From assembly GCA_905221605.1 (NCBI GenBank), contig CAJNDS010002779.1, forward strand, positions 948,116-1,012,115: a DNA stretch of 64,000 nt. Direction: 5' to 3'. The stretch is from Symbiodinium natans. Lineage: Eukaryota > Sar > Dinophyceae > Suessiales > Symbiodiniaceae. Within the stretch, counting starts at the first letter, position 1. Every line of letters begins with the position of its first letter. The notes under the pieces are model-generated. The model was not told the origin of the DNA, made no database searches, and worked only from the letters and a program-made list of their open reading frames with translations. Of the stretch, positions 39,959 through 49,339 are shown piece after piece. The position numbers and the translations under genes are program-made.

Positions 39959-39974
39959 GAGTGAGTGCACAGAA

Positions 39975-42692
39975 CGTGCAAAGCATTTTACTGGTGTGAC
40001 CATTCTTATCCGTCGTGATGCAGTTTGGGCTGTCCGTCCCGTCACCTGGCCTCGGGACCACCCATGCCGAGCTTTCTATGAAGACAATAGATTAGTCGCC
40101 GCGCAAGTTTTTCTAGGGGCGGGTAATATTTCCCTTTTCATTTTTGGGCTTTACGCTCCAAGCGGCAGCCGCTGGGAGGCGGCGAAAAGGAGGTATCTCC
40201 GCAGCATGCTGCATGCTACGCAGCAGGATTTAGTTGAAAGAGGCCCAGTTTTGGCCGTCCTTGCCGGAGATTTTAACATGCCTACTGCAGAAGACACGGT
40301 CTTCGAAAATTTTTGTCAAGCCGGCCCTTGGCATGACTGCCATAAGTGTGCCACGCCTGATATGCGAAATGCACCCACTTGTCACCAAGGCCAAGGCTCC
40401 AGAATCGATTTTATCCTTGCTTCGTATTCTGCCTTCGACCTTGCTTCTTGCTATCGGGTGACACCCCTTGTTCTCTTTCCTACGCATTCCGCAGTGTGCC
40501 TTGACTTGCAGATGCCGCGCGCTTCCCAGATGCGGCACACGCTCAGGTCAGCAGCAAACCTGCCTTCCTTGGTCCCCCCTAAGCCCGCCGACGCTTTGCT
40601 TTTTCCTAAAATCCCCAAGACGTTTCGTGCTGCTTTAGCCAGGCTGGACCTTGATGCCGCTATGCGCATATGGAACCGGCTTGCAGAAGATACGCTGATG
40701 GACCTTGCCACCTCCCAAGGACACGTTGTTCAATCCAAAGTCACGATGCGAGGTGACATTAAGTACCAGGAAGATCGCGCCAACCCTCCTGTTTTTGCTG
40801 ACCAGGCAAGCACGCTGATAGACCGCAGACTCTACAAGGCGATCTGTCGTGCTAAAGAAGTCGCTCAGGCACAACCAGGTTATAGGCGTGACCGCACCTG
40901 GTCTCTCCTGAATGAGGTGACTCAGCACTTGCCACATCCCTACCAGCAGTTGGTTCACGAGGCACTGCTTGCTCCTGCGTCCCCTCATGCTGCAGCAGCG
41001 GTGTCGAAACATCTCCGTCGTGCTGCTGAAAAACTTGCTTCTGATAACCGTACTGCGAGGATCCAGGAGTGGAAGAAACAGATGCGTAAAACTACTGCCG
41101 CCAGCACTTCCTGGTTGAAGGCCAAGGCTGCTAAGCCCCTTGTTAAAGTTACTCAACACAAGGGCGAAACCACTGCCGAAGTTGGCCGTAGACTTGAACT
41201 CATCCAGAAATGTTGGGACAGCGTATACCAAGCCCATAAGAAGAGTGAGCCGTCCTTACATTCGTTTATGGAGTCATATGGTGCCACGCTCTCCAGAGCT
41301 ATGTGCTCTCTCCCCCCGTTAACTGGGGATGACCTGCGTGCGCAACTCAAAATCTGCAAGCGAACATGTTCCGGCCCGGACTGCTGGTCGTTTGAGGAGT
41401 TGCAATCCCTGGCCCTTTGGGCTCCTTCCTTGCTGGATTGCCTCTCTGACTTGCTCAACGCGGTTGAGCGCGCAGGCAAGTGGCCCATACCGCTCTGTAC
41501 AGGTGCGGTTTCTTTCTTGCCAAAAGAAACCGACGAAGCGTTTCCAACCCCCCTTGATCACCGGCCTATTACTGTATTAAGCTCAATATATCGCCTTTGG
41601 TCGTCCACCCGCCACTCACAGCTTGCAACTCAGTGGCAACCGCGCTGGGCTTCTTCTCGCATTTTTGGTCTCAAAGGTGGCCGTTCCGCCGATGAGCTGG
41701 TGCTACAGACTTGCATGACGCTGGCAGAGGCTAAGGCCTCTGGGCAACACACAGGTGGATTATCGTTTGATTTTCAAAAGGCATTTGACTATGTCCCGTA
41801 TGGTTTGGCCATCAACCTGTTTAGGATGAGAGGGGCCGATGATAATATATGTAGAGCCCTGGCAAATTTTTACAATCAGCATACCAAAATTTTTAAATTA
41901 GATGGCGCTGTCCACCCCCCATATCGTGCTGCAAATGGCATCATCCAGGGATGCCCGATGAGTATGTTGTTACTCACAAGCCTAACCCAAGCTTGGCATG
42001 AGCATCTGAGCGCCTCTCAGCCTCAGGTGGAATCCAAGTCATATGCTGATGACTTGTCTGCAACTACGAAAGCGGCGACACGCCCTCTCCTCATTGCTGA
42101 GCTTACTAAGGTTCACCAGCACACACAGCGCTTCGCCGACTTGTCGGGCCTGCGCATAAGCGTGCCGAAGTCATTCTCTTTTGGGGATACCCAGCTCAAG
42201 GGAAAAATTCCTGGGCTGCGAAACCATCAAACTGAGTTTCGGCTTACGGGAGGTAGTGTCAAAATAGGGAATGCCAAAAAGTGGACAGTGTTGGAGAAGA
42301 AACGTGCTAGCAAATGGTGCGAAACTGTCAGCAACATCGGCAAGCTGCCGTTCGGATGGTTTGCAAAGGTTAAGAAAATCCAGCAGGTCATGCCGCAGCT
42401 TACGAATGGTCAGGGCACGCATGCACTCGCCGCCAGCTGGGTGACACTGCGCTCACTAAGAGCGGAATGCGTGCGCTCGCTTCTTGGCACCAAAGATTAC
42501 AGCGCCTCGCCTCTTATGGTTTTCACTCTCTTGGCTCCTCCCTCGCTTGAACCTGAGTTCGCACTGCAATACGCTGCGCTTGGGTTATTTAAGAGGTTCC
42601 TTAAGTGCCCTACTGCACGCCGCCAACTGCAGAATGCCCTGGCATCGCACCCAGCTTCTTGCGCCTGTGGCGCGGGCGCGCCAACTCCGTGA
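39975..42692 (+). CDS. LINE A APE endonuclease remainder and reverse transcriptase
   Basis: LINE sequence resumes with HFTGVTILIRRDAVWAV, then IFGLYAPSG and AVLAGDFNMPT (GDFN block), SRIDFILAS and FPTHSAVCLDL (terminal His block). RT blocks: RPITVLSSIYRLW, LSFDFQKAFDYVP (motif A), GIIQGCPMSML (motif B) and KSYADDLSA (motif C, intact YADD). With the stub at 32368-32545 a full endonuclease can be assembled only by deleting the nested element, which shows the order of insertion. The frame stops at 42692 while peptide continues in the frame starting at 42484. Confidence 0.8.
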   Translation, partial: RAKHFTGVTILIRRDAVWAVRPVTWPRDHPCRAFYEDNRLVAAQVFLGAGNISLFIFGLYAPSGSRWEAAKRRYLRSMLHATQQDLVERGPVLAVLAGDFNMPTAEDTVFENFCQAGPWHDCHKCATPDMRNAPTCHQGQGSRIDFILASYSAFDLASCYRVTPLVLFPTHSAVCLDLQMPRASQMRHTLRSAANLPSLVPPKPADALLFPKIPKTFRAALARLDLDAAMRIWNRLAEDTLMDLATSQGHVVQSKVTMRGDIKYQEDRANPPVFADQASTLIDRRLYKAICRAKEVAQAQPGYRRDRTWSLLNEVTQHLPHPYQQLVHEALLAPASPHAAAAVSKHLRRAAEKLASDNRTARIQEWKKQMRKTTAASTSWLKAKAAKPLVKVTQHKGETTAEVGRRLELIQKCWDSVYQAHKKSEPSLHSFMESYGATLSRAMCSLPPLTGDDLRAQLKICKRTCSGPDCWSFEELQSLALWAPSLLDCLSDLLNAVERAGKWPIPLCTGAVSFLPKETDEAFPTPLDHRPITVLSSIYRLWSSTRHSQLATQWQPRWASSRIFGLKGGRSADELVLQTCMTLAEAKASGQHTGGLSFDFQKAFDYVPYGLAINLFRMRGADDNICRALANFYNQHTKIFKLDGAVHPPYRAANGIIQGCPMSMLLLTSLTQAWHEHLSASQPQVESKSYADDLSATTKAATRPLLIAELTKVHQHTQRFADLSGLRISVPKSFSFGDTQLKGKIPGLRNHQTEFRLTGGSVKIGNAKKWTVLEKKRASKWCETVSNIGKLPFGWFAKVKKIQQVMPQLTNGQGTHALAASWVTLRSLRAECVRSLLGTKDYSASPLMVFTLLAPPSLEPEFALQYAALGLFKRFLKCPTARRQLQNALASHPASCACGAGAPTP

Positions 42693-44158
42693 CTCAAGCA
42701 TCTTTGGGAAAATTTTCCAAGAAATTTTGGCAGGTCGACAGCTTGCGCATGACTGGCAACATCAGTTGCGAGAGAAGTGGCGTTTGCATGCACTGGCCAT
42801 AGTGTCTAGGGATCGTGCGCAGCATTTTGGAGGCGTCCGAAATAACATCCAGCGCGAGCTCACTTGTTCTCTCCTGCGTCAGTGGACAGAGCAGGCTGAC
42901 CAGTTGCAGTGCTTGATCGATTCGGGCTTACAAACTAACCCCGACCCGAACAAGGACCCTAGAGTTAGGTTAAAAGTTTTGCGGCTCCTCCTGGTAGGAG
43001 GACTCATGAACCCCGATAAGGATGCCAGGCACAGGCGCAAAGGTCAGGCCGTATGTGCGTGCGGAGGCACGCCAACAGTCGAGCACATCTCTTGCACTTG
43101 TCCGAAGTTTGCCACGCTGCGCCAGCCGGCGATAGCCAACCTCCCTTGCGCCACCTCTGCCCTGCCAATTTGTTTTCGGTCGTGCACGACTGTGCCCCAT
43201 TCCATGCGCATTGGTATCAATGCCTTGCATGCCATTCAATCTGCGCTTGTTGATGTTTGGCAGGCACATATCACTGAATGGACACAAGCCTCGGATGACG
43301 CCACCATGGCGCCCAATCAGCCGGGTGACGAGAGGCCTCCCGAGCGGTCAGCTGATGCTCAGCCCCAGCAAGCTAGGCCTGTTGAACGGAAGGGGCACGT
43401 TCTGCATTCCACTGCATCCGGACGTACCTTCTGCGTCAAATGTGGTCGACAAACCCAATATCCCAAACATGTACGATCCAAAATTTTAAAAACTCCCTGC
43501 CCCTTCCCTAACTTGCCAGAAGCGGAATGGCTCTCAGAACCAGGCCGCATGCAGTCGGCATCTTGCCTGGACGAGCAAGAACGCAAACTTCGGCAAGACC
43601 ACAACCAAGGCAATCACACAATCCACTGGAACAGACAAACGGGCAAGGGTCGTCGAAAGGCCAACTACGGCGAAATCTATTGCAGCAGATGTGGCCGAAG
43701 ATGGGGATGGATGTGTCGACATAACAACTTTCGACGAACTGAGTGTTTCGAAAACTCCGATGCCCTCAATCCTCCCTCTTGGTTCCAGAGGAATGAAGAT
43801 GTGTCTGCGGCTGCGCCAGCTGCACAGCCCGCACATGTTCACGACCCCAGGGTCAGTGAGCGACCTGTAAATAATGATCCCACCGTCCCACCGTTAATAA
43901 CCCGCCCGCTAGCCTGCAGCCCAGAGCACGAAGGCGCCTCAGGTACAAGGCTAGCGCTGTGCATGCACCAAGTGCGCCCAAGGAGCGCAACACGACATCT
44001 CATCGGCGCAACGACACATTGCAGTCAGAGCAGAGAGCACTTGTTCAGAACAGAGAGCTTCCTTCGAGCTCGCGAGACGTTCCCCGTATGGGGATCGGTT
44101 GAGGGAGCCTTCCAGAGAGGGGGGGGGACGTGTGCCCCGTCGCTCAGACAAGCCACTT
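42484..44158 (+). CDS. LINE A C-terminal zinc-binding region
   Basis: Continues ORF2 after a frame change near 42680 (IFGKIFQEILAGRQLAHDWQ). It contains VCACGGTPTVEHISCTCPKF, the CxxC...H...C motif usual after LINE RTs, then two further CxxC pairs (FCVKCGRQTQY; YCSRCGRRWGWMC). The nominal frame runs to 44310, but beyond 44162 it reads LHC sequence out of frame, so the element part ends there. Confidence 0.65.
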
Positions 44159-44162
44159 CTAC

Positions 44163-44181
44163 TTTTGGGATCCGGCTGGTT
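44163..44181 (+). repeat. Target-site duplication A, right copy
   Basis: TTTTGGGATCCGGCTGGTT, identical to 30671-30689. Flanking bases differ on both sides, fixing the length at 19 bp. Confidence 0.9.
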
Positions 44182-44260
44182 TTACGGCCGACGGAAGCGT
44201 CGAGGACTTCAAGCGTCGCCGCCAGACTGAGATCAAGCACGGCCGCATCGCGATGCTTGC
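44163..44260 (+). CDS. LHC piece 2 (FWDPAGFTADG ... HGRIAML)
   Basis: Reads FWDPAGFTADGSVEDFKRRR then QTEIKHGRIAML, the first LHC transmembrane helix with its Glu and His chlorophyll ligands (E in TEIKHGR, H in KHGR). No stop, and in frame with pieces 1 and 3 after removing the insertions. Confidence 0.85.
44244..44260 (+). repeat. Target-site duplication B, left copy
   Basis: CGCATCGCGATGCTTGC, identical to 49323-49339, inside the LHC helix codons. Confidence 0.9.
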
Positions 44261-44571
44261 CCCGAGGGGACCCCCCTGAACACGGACTGCCTCCTGCCTC
44301 AGCGCGGTAGGGGGGTGGCAACAGCATGGCACTACGATGTGTGAAGATGATTGCCCTTCGGGGAGCATGTCATGCTGGCTAAGCGGTAGACGTGGCTGCC
44401 GACTTCTGCATTGACTTCAGTTGCCCCTTGGGTAGCTCGTGATAACCAGGTGCCGGTGGCAACAGGATGAGGTTGTTAGCTGCAGCTTCATTCTTTTCTT
44501 TTGCTTTCTTGCCAATCATGTGAGAGTTTCATTTCGAGTCGACCGATATTCTGCTGGACCGCCTTCAACGA

Positions 44572-45030
44572 ATGACTTTTCGTAGTCGAACCCTCACGGG
44601 AGCTGCCAAAAGGAACCGGCGCGGTTACAGAGAAATTTACGGTGTAGATCCACACTACAGGCATCTTTTTTCCCGCTGCAACGTCGGCTACTTGAACGTT
44701 TGTGGCGTCCGCCGAGCTTTTGATGTCCTACCTAATGGAGAATTGGAAATTCGCGGTTTTGCTGAGATTGAGGTCCTGAAGTCCAGAATGGTAGATGCTT
44801 CGCTTTATGCTCTTGCTGTGAGCGAGCTCCGCCTGCCGGGATCAGGTGCAGTTGACCTGGGAGGCGGCTTTTTGCTCGTCTACCAAGGCTCGGAGGTTGC
44901 GGATTTATTTTGTCCCCTGGCGCAGCTCGCGCATGGAGGGATGACGGATCGCGCGCTTTGGGCAAATCTTCAGGCAGAGTTTTATGTATCTCCTTGCGCC
45001 TGGCGGGAGATGAGGGCCGCTGGCATTTGA
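44572..45030 (+). CDS. LINE B ORF2 N-terminus (APE part 1)
   Basis: RCNVGYLNVCGVRRAFD is the first APE block (Asn) and ALAVSELRLPGSG the second (Glu). The frame goes out near 44930; the continuation (GGMTDRAL vs RAWRDDGSRALGKSSGRVL) is in the overlapping frame 44910-46655. Confidence 0.65.
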   Translation: MTFRSRTLTGAAKRNRRGYREIYGVDPHYRHLFSRCNVGYLNVCGVRRAFDVLPNGELEIRGFAEIEVLKSRMVDASLYALAVSELRLPGSGAVDLGGGFLLVYQGSEVADLFCPLAQLAHGGMTDRALWANLQAEFYVSPCAWREMRAAGI

Positions 45031-46655
45031 CGTCTGTGTATGCTCCAACAATGCAACGCCCTGATGTCGAGAAAGACCAGTTCTGGGACGATCTGCAGTC
45101 CGTCTGGGACACGCTGCCAGCGCGCGAGCCTGCGTGGATTTTGGGTGACTTCAACGCTCGCATTGGTCTAAACACTGAGGCTGCTCCTTCTCCAGCTGCG
45201 GAAGGCGTACATGGACCGCATGGCCTTGGTCAGCGCAACGCTAATGGGGATCGTTTTCTCCATTTCTGCTCTGAATCTCACCTCAAGATTCTCAATACTT
45301 TCTTTGCGCATTCAGTGGATGAGCTCACGAGCTGGGTTCACAGACGATGGGGCACGCAAGGCATGATTGACTACGCAGTCGGCCGGGCGACAGACTGGTG
45401 TTTTGTTCTGGACACTCACTCACTTCCACGTGCAGAAGTCAACAGTGATCATCGCCTCATGGTTTTGAAGTTGCGAGCAGCTCCAGGTCGGTATGTACGG
45501 CAGGCCTTGACAGCTACTCGTGACACCAGACTACCACGTTTGTGTGTTGCCAAACTTCAGGATAAGGACACCTGCGCTGAGTACGTCCAGCAGGTGGAGC
45601 GCCTGCGACAGGGCGCGCCTAGTAGTTTCCCTGCGCTGTCTCGGGACTTGTACCAGGCTGGAGTTTCTGTTTTGGGCAACGCGCAGAGCAGCGCTTCGGA
45701 CTGGCGTGATGGGCATGAAGATGCACTTCGGGCTATAGCGGTGCGACGTCAGCAGGCTCTGGATGCCCTTCAACACTCACCTGGCTCTCAGGCATGCTTG
45801 CAGGAACTTCGGGATGCTCGTCATGCCTCACGTCGTGTTGTTCGTGACCTTAAGGCTCGGTGGTGGTCCAGTCGACTACAGCGCCTAGAGGCGGCTGCTC
45901 GCCGCAATGACGCGGCCACTGCCTTTAGTGATGCTAGAGAAATGGGCCGCCTGCTTCGATCACAAGGTGTTTCTGTGGAACCGCTGGCTGCGTCACCTGA
46001 CGCCGACCTGGCTTCCAAAGCTGCTCATTTTCAGGCTGTTTTGAATGTGAGACGCCCGGTGTCTCCGACCATATGGGATGCAATTCCGGACTTGTCTTCA
46101 GACGCGGCTGACATCTCTTGGGCTGAGCCAACAGAGCATGAACTTCGGCGCACCATCATGCAGCTGTCTCACGGCAAGGCTCCCGATGCTACTGGTGTGC
46201 ACGCCGAGCTTCTGAAGGCGCTTGTTAAAACCACAGACCCTGCTGGTGACGCCGTTGTCGCTGAATTTCACGCCTTAGTCCAGAGACTGTGGCGTGGAGA
46301 AGTGCTAGATGTGAGCACATGGCACACCTCGCTGTTGTTCTCCATCTGGAAGGGCCGTGGGCTGATCTCAGATCTCGATGGACATAGAGGAGTGGTACTC
46401 TTAGATGTGCTCAATAAAGTGGTGTGTAAAATGTTGGCTTCACGCTTGTCAGAGCTTGCAGAAAAACATTGTGCTGAGTCCGAGACTGGATATAGGCGTG
46501 GTCGGAGCTGCACTGACTCGCTTTTCATGATGCGACGGCTCTTCCAGGAGTGGTCTGGCTCTCGTCCGACCCAAGCTGCTGCGAGCCCCTCACTGTATGT
46601 CTTGTTCATAGATCTGACTCGTGCTTTCGATGCAGTGCCACGAGATTTCTTATGA
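44910..46655 (+). CDS. LINE B ORF2 (APE part 2 and RT fingers)
   Basis: WHLTSVYAPTM, PAWILGDFNARIG (GDFN), TSWVHRRWGTQGMIDYAV and NSDHRLMVLKL (SDH) complete the endonuclease. RT: ETGYRRGRSCTDSLFMMRRL and YVLFIDLTRAFDAVPRDF (motif A Asp). The frame is cut by an in-frame TGA at 46653-46655 immediately after motif A; the same reading continues as LLQRKMGVPAHII. Confidence 0.75.
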   Translation: MSPGAARAWRDDGSRALGKSSGRVLCISLRLAGDEGRWHLTSVYAPTMQRPDVEKDQFWDDLQSVWDTLPAREPAWILGDFNARIGLNTEAAPSPAAEGVHGPHGLGQRNANGDRFLHFCSESHLKILNTFFAHSVDELTSWVHRRWGTQGMIDYAVGRATDWCFVLDTHSLPRAEVNSDHRLMVLKLRAAPGRYVRQALTATRDTRLPRLCVAKLQDKDTCAEYVQQVERLRQGAPSSFPALSRDLYQAGVSVLGNAQSSASDWRDGHEDALRAIAVRRQQALDALQHSPGSQACLQELRDARHASRRVVRDLKARWWSSRLQRLEAAARRNDAATAFSDAREMGRLLRSQGVSVEPLAASPDADLASKAAHFQAVLNVRRPVSPTIWDAIPDLSSDAADISWAEPTEHELRRTIMQLSHGKAPDATGVHAELLKALVKTTDPAGDAVVAEFHALVQRLWRGEVLDVSTWHTSLLFSIWKGRGLISDLDGHRGVVLLDVLNKVVCKMLASRLSELAEKHCAESETGYRRGRSCTDSLFMMRRLFQEWSGSRPTQAAASPSLYVLFIDLTRAFDAVPRDFL

Positions 46656-46658
46656 ACA

Positions 46659-48197
46659 TTGCTACAGCGCAAGATGGGCGTACCGGCGCATATAATCGCC
46701 TTACTAACAACCATCTATGAAGGTATGACAACTCGGGTGTGCGGTCGACGGGGCCTGCTGAGTGATCCTATAGATATGTCCACGGGGGTTCGCCAAGGAT
46801 CCATCGAAGGACCAGTGCTGTTTTTGATATACTTTGCGGTCGTGCTGAAGGTATGGCGCCAGCGCTGCGATGCTACCCTTGGTACCAACCACGGTGTCCC
46901 TTGGCAGTCAGTAGTTGATGGCACTCTTCGGTTGCCGACTTACATACGCCGCTGTGCTTCACGAGAGCATCGTTTTCGCGATTCGGTCTTTGCAGACGAT
47001 ACAGCTATCTTTGCTACGAACTGGGATGACTTCTGTCAAATGTCGGAGCTTTTCAACAGCACATTGCGCGACATGGGTGGCCATCTTAATGCGAGCAAGA
47101 CAGAATGGCTTGAGCTGCGCTCCTTTGCTAGCATTCCTGACGCTGCTCCGTTGCCTGGTACCAAGATACTGACAATTGCTGGACATCATATTAGCAAGAC
47201 TGCGCAGTTCAAGTACCTGGGAGCTATCTTGGGGGTGGATCGCACCTGTGGCGTTGATGCTGATGTGCGACGCCGAGTGAGTCTTGCTCATGCGGCTTTT
47301 TCTAAGCTTAGGCACCTTTGGAGAGCGCATGAAATTTCGTACAGGACCAAATCGCGCATGTTGCTGTCCTGTGTGGCTGCAGTTCTTTTGTATAGTAGTG
47401 AAGCGTGGACGCTTCAGTATTCTCATCATCGTCTTCTACACAACACTTGGATGATATTTGTGAGGAGAGCGCTGCGCCTGAAGTACGCGGACATGCAGAC
47501 ACTTCGTCTTGACAACGATGCGTTGCTGGCAAGACTAGGAGTGCCGAGTGTTTTCACTCTGCTCGCTCGTCGGGCGCAATGGCTTGGGCATGTGGCCAGA
47601 CTACCTCCGCATCGACCTGCGCACGCTGCCCTGTTCGGCACAATCCCAGATCGCACCCTTCCGTCAGCCGTTGAGATTGGGGCCCCCAGTCATCACTACA
47701 CCGGACGAGCCAAGGTGGTGATCAGGACACTTCCGCTAGACAACTGGCAGCTATGGTCCAGAAAGGCTCAGGACAGAGTGGCCTGGCATAGACTTGTGGA
47801 GCAGATCAAAGTTGCAGCTCTTGGTCGCCATGCTCCCCGTGCTAACAGGGCCAGAGTCCACGCTCCAGGGGGTGTCGCTTTGCAGGTGGTTGCTTTTCAG
47901 TGCCCGCTCTGTCCTTACAGGGGTCGAAACTCACAAGGTCTGTCCCGTCACTTGAATCATGCACATCCTGTGGTGCGAGAAGTTTACAGATGCCCTCACT
48001 GTGACAAGGTTTATCGCCACAAAGACTACTTTACCATGCACCGTCGGGAATGTCAAGCCCCTCCGGGACTCGCCCCAGCAGCTCCGGCTCCAGTGGCACC
48101 GCGTGTAGCCGGCGCTCGCACTGATGCAGCACGACTGTTTGCATGCACAGATCCAGTTTGTGGTATGACCTTTACGTCCGCCAGTCAGCTTGGGTGA
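46659..48197 (+). CDS. LINE B ORF2 (RT palm and C2H2 fingers)
   Basis: Same frame as the preceding piece after the TGA. GVRQGSIEGPVLFLIYFAVV (motif B), SVFADDTAIF (motif C, FADD), then a thumb block FKYLGAILG. C-terminal C2H2-type fingers: CPLCPYRGRNSQGLSRHLNH, CPHCDKVYRHKDYFTMHRRE, and a third (CTDPVCGMTF) cut by a frame change at ~48190. C-terminal C2H2 arrays may help bind the element RNA or target DNA. Confidence 0.75.
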   Translation: MLQRKMGVPAHIIALLTTIYEGMTTRVCGRRGLLSDPIDMSTGVRQGSIEGPVLFLIYFAVVLKVWRQRCDATLGTNHGVPWQSVVDGTLRLPTYIRRCASREHRFRDSVFADDTAIFATNWDDFCQMSELFNSTLRDMGGHLNASKTEWLELRSFASIPDAAPLPGTKILTIAGHHISKTAQFKYLGAILGVDRTCGVDADVRRRVSLAHAAFSKLRHLWRAHEISYRTKSRMLLSCVAAVLLYSSEAWTLQYSHHRLLHNTWMIFVRRALRLKYADMQTLRLDNDALLARLGVPSVFTLLARRAQWLGHVARLPPHRPAHAALFGTIPDRTLPSAVEIGAPSHHYTGRAKVVIRTLPLDNWQLWSRKAQDRVAWHRLVEQIKVAALGRHAPRANRARVHAPGGVALQVVAFQCPLCPYRGRNSQGLSRHLNHAHPVVREVYRCPHCDKVYRHKDYFTMHRRECQAPPGLAPAAPAPVAPRVAGARTDAARLFACTDPVCGMTFTSASQLG

Positions 48198-48341
48198 CAT
48201 ACCCGAGAACAGTGTCTTGGACGAGCCAACTCTGGCGCGGTACTGCGTGATGGTCGCTACAAGCTACCGTGCCCACATTGTGGGCATGAGTTTGACACCA
48301 AGCGTGCCTTGGGAATTCACCGGCATCGCCAGCAACATTGA
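48198..48341 (+). pseudogene. LINE B last C2H2 finger, shifted frame
   Basis: After the frame change the reading gives CPHCGHEFDTKRALGIHRHR ending QQH-TGA at 48339-48341, a complete C2H2 finger. It places the natural end of ORF2 here. Confidence 0.65.
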
Positions 48342-48569
48342 TCCCGATGCAGTTTTCTTCTTTTTAGCATAGTTGGCTCATGACCTCTGCATCAACTACA
48401 ATGTGAGAAATGAGTGCCGAGTGTGGGAAGGCATCGCCTTCACTTGATGAGGGCAAGCCCGCCCTGCACTGACGGCCAGACATGCTCTTGCAGCATGGCG
48501 CAACTACGCGACCTTGACTGCAGGCATTGGGATCGCAGCCTAGTCTCTTACTAGCTTGGGGGTTGAGCT

Positions 48570-49049
48570 ATGGCCGGAGCGCGGTCGGCCAAGTCTTTCG
48601 TGCAGGCTCTTCAGGGAGCCACTTCGGCGCCGACTGCAACAGGCAGCCCGGTTCACAAACGTGCTCGTGCTGATGGGCAAAACGCTAATGGTCAGAGTCC
48701 TTCGCTGGCTTCGCTGCAGCATGGTGGCCGAGCGGACCACACTCGCAAGCCCCTGGTCCCCCTCTCGAATGCTGAGCTCACTCTGGCGTTTGTCAACCAG
48801 CAGGACCAACTCGACCAGTTGCAGCAGCAGTGTGCCGCGGTTTTCCGCTTCCCTTCCGACAATGTCTTCGCTCAGCGATTGCTTTCGGCTGTTGACCAGT
48901 GGAAAGCAGAGCATCGGCCGGGGCGCCCTCATCCGCTTGGTGCTTGCTCGACAGCAGTTGCGCTCGCTGTGCTCTTTGGCTTATCCGATGCTAGCCCTCG
49001 GCGGTGCCTATGGATAGGGCCTGATGGTGTTGGGTCAGGTTTGCTGTAG
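48570..49049 (+). CDS. Unrecognised ORF near LINE B 3' end
   Basis: ATG-started, 159 codons: MAGARSAKSFVQALQGATSA, a basic stretch KRARADGQN, an acidic/Gln coiled segment NQQDQLDQLQQQCAAVFRF, then a hydrophobic ALAVLFGLSDASP. It could be a displaced ORF1, a second element's ORF1 inside the LINE 3' UTR, or fortuitous. No catalytic motif. Confidence 0.4.
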   Translation: MAGARSAKSFVQALQGATSAPTATGSPVHKRARADGQNANGQSPSLASLQHGGRADHTRKPLVPLSNAELTLAFVNQQDQLDQLQQQCAAVFRFPSDNVFAQRLLSAVDQWKAEHRPGRPHPLGACSTAVALAVLFGLSDASPRRCLWIGPDGVGSGLL

Positions 49050-49322
49050 TGCGTGCCCGGCATCTTGTTATGCTCGCGGCCTGGCCTTCTGGCCTTGTTT
49101 CCTGGTTTCTTCTTTAATTTGCCTCTCTGCAGTGCAGGCCCGCCCTCCTGTAGGGTTGCGGCCTGGGCCTTGGGCCCCGATTGTGGTTTTCAGTTTTGCA
49201 GCTCCTTGAGCCTGCTTTCCTTTGGATTTTCCTGTAGTGCCTTCAATGTTGGGCTCTGGCCCTCTACAGCTTGGATATGGATGCTTACACCACCATACTC
49301 CTCTACAAGACTTCGTCGTCGT

Positions 49323-49339
49323 CGCATCGCGATGCTTGC
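49323..49339 (+). repeat. Target-site duplication B, right copy
   Basis: CGCATCGCGATGCTTGC, identical to 44244-44260; flanking bases differ, so the repeat is 17 bp. Confidence 0.9.

Larger units (their letters stand above)
32590..39960 (+). mobile_element. DIRS-like tyrosine-recombinase retroelement with phosphatase domain
   Basis: Lies inside the endonuclease of LINE A. All ORFs are on the + strand, in the order tyrosine recombinase (YR), dual-specificity phosphatase (DUSP), CCCH Gag-like protein, methyltransferase-like, DUF4326-RT-RNase H. DIRS-type elements integrate through a YR rather than by target-primed reverse transcription, consistent with no obvious target duplication here. The ORFs overlap in different frames, with three frame changes and one in-frame TGA, so this copy may be recently inactivated or may use frameshifting. 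Both ends carry clusters of small perfect hairpins. The exact ends are uncertain by ~30 bp. Confidence 0.8.
30690..44162 (+). mobile_element. LINE A (APE-RT-zinc), interrupted by a DIRS-like element
   Basis: A non-LTR retrotransposon of ~6.1 kb once the nested 7.4 kb element is discounted, inserted in the same orientation as the LHC gene and flanked by a 19 bp duplication. Parts in order: frame-shifted ORF1 (30701-~32150), APE N-terminus (~32368-32545), nested element (~32590-39960), APE remainder plus RT (39996-42692), and a C-terminal zinc region (42484-44158). Confidence 0.85.
44261..49322 (+). mobile_element. LINE B (APE-RT-C2H2), 5.06 kb
   Basis: Bounded exactly by a 17 bp duplication. 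The right edge ends in CTTCGTCGTCGT, a short (CGT)n tail of the type left by target-primed reverse transcription. ORF2 runs 44572-~48341 with one frame change and one in-frame stop. A second ORF of unknown role (48570-49049) lies near the 3' end, an odd position for a LINE. Confidence 0.85.

Noticed and set aside
30671-44181. Canonical GT-AG or GC-AG intron between LHC pieces 1 and 2
   Set aside because: No AG near the right border gives the correct phase with any GT/GC donor near the left border; the 19 bp duplication is better explained as a LINE target-site duplication.
44163-44310. C-terminal extension of LINE A ORF2 (FGIRLVLRPTEASR...)
   Set aside because: After 44162 the frame reads the LHC segment in the wrong phase; the target-site duplication shows the element has ended.
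48200-48370. Open frame initially taken for another light-harvesting exon
   Set aside because: Read in the adjacent frame it gives a C2H2 finger (CPHCGHEF...HRHR) that continues LINE B ORF2, so it belongs to the element.
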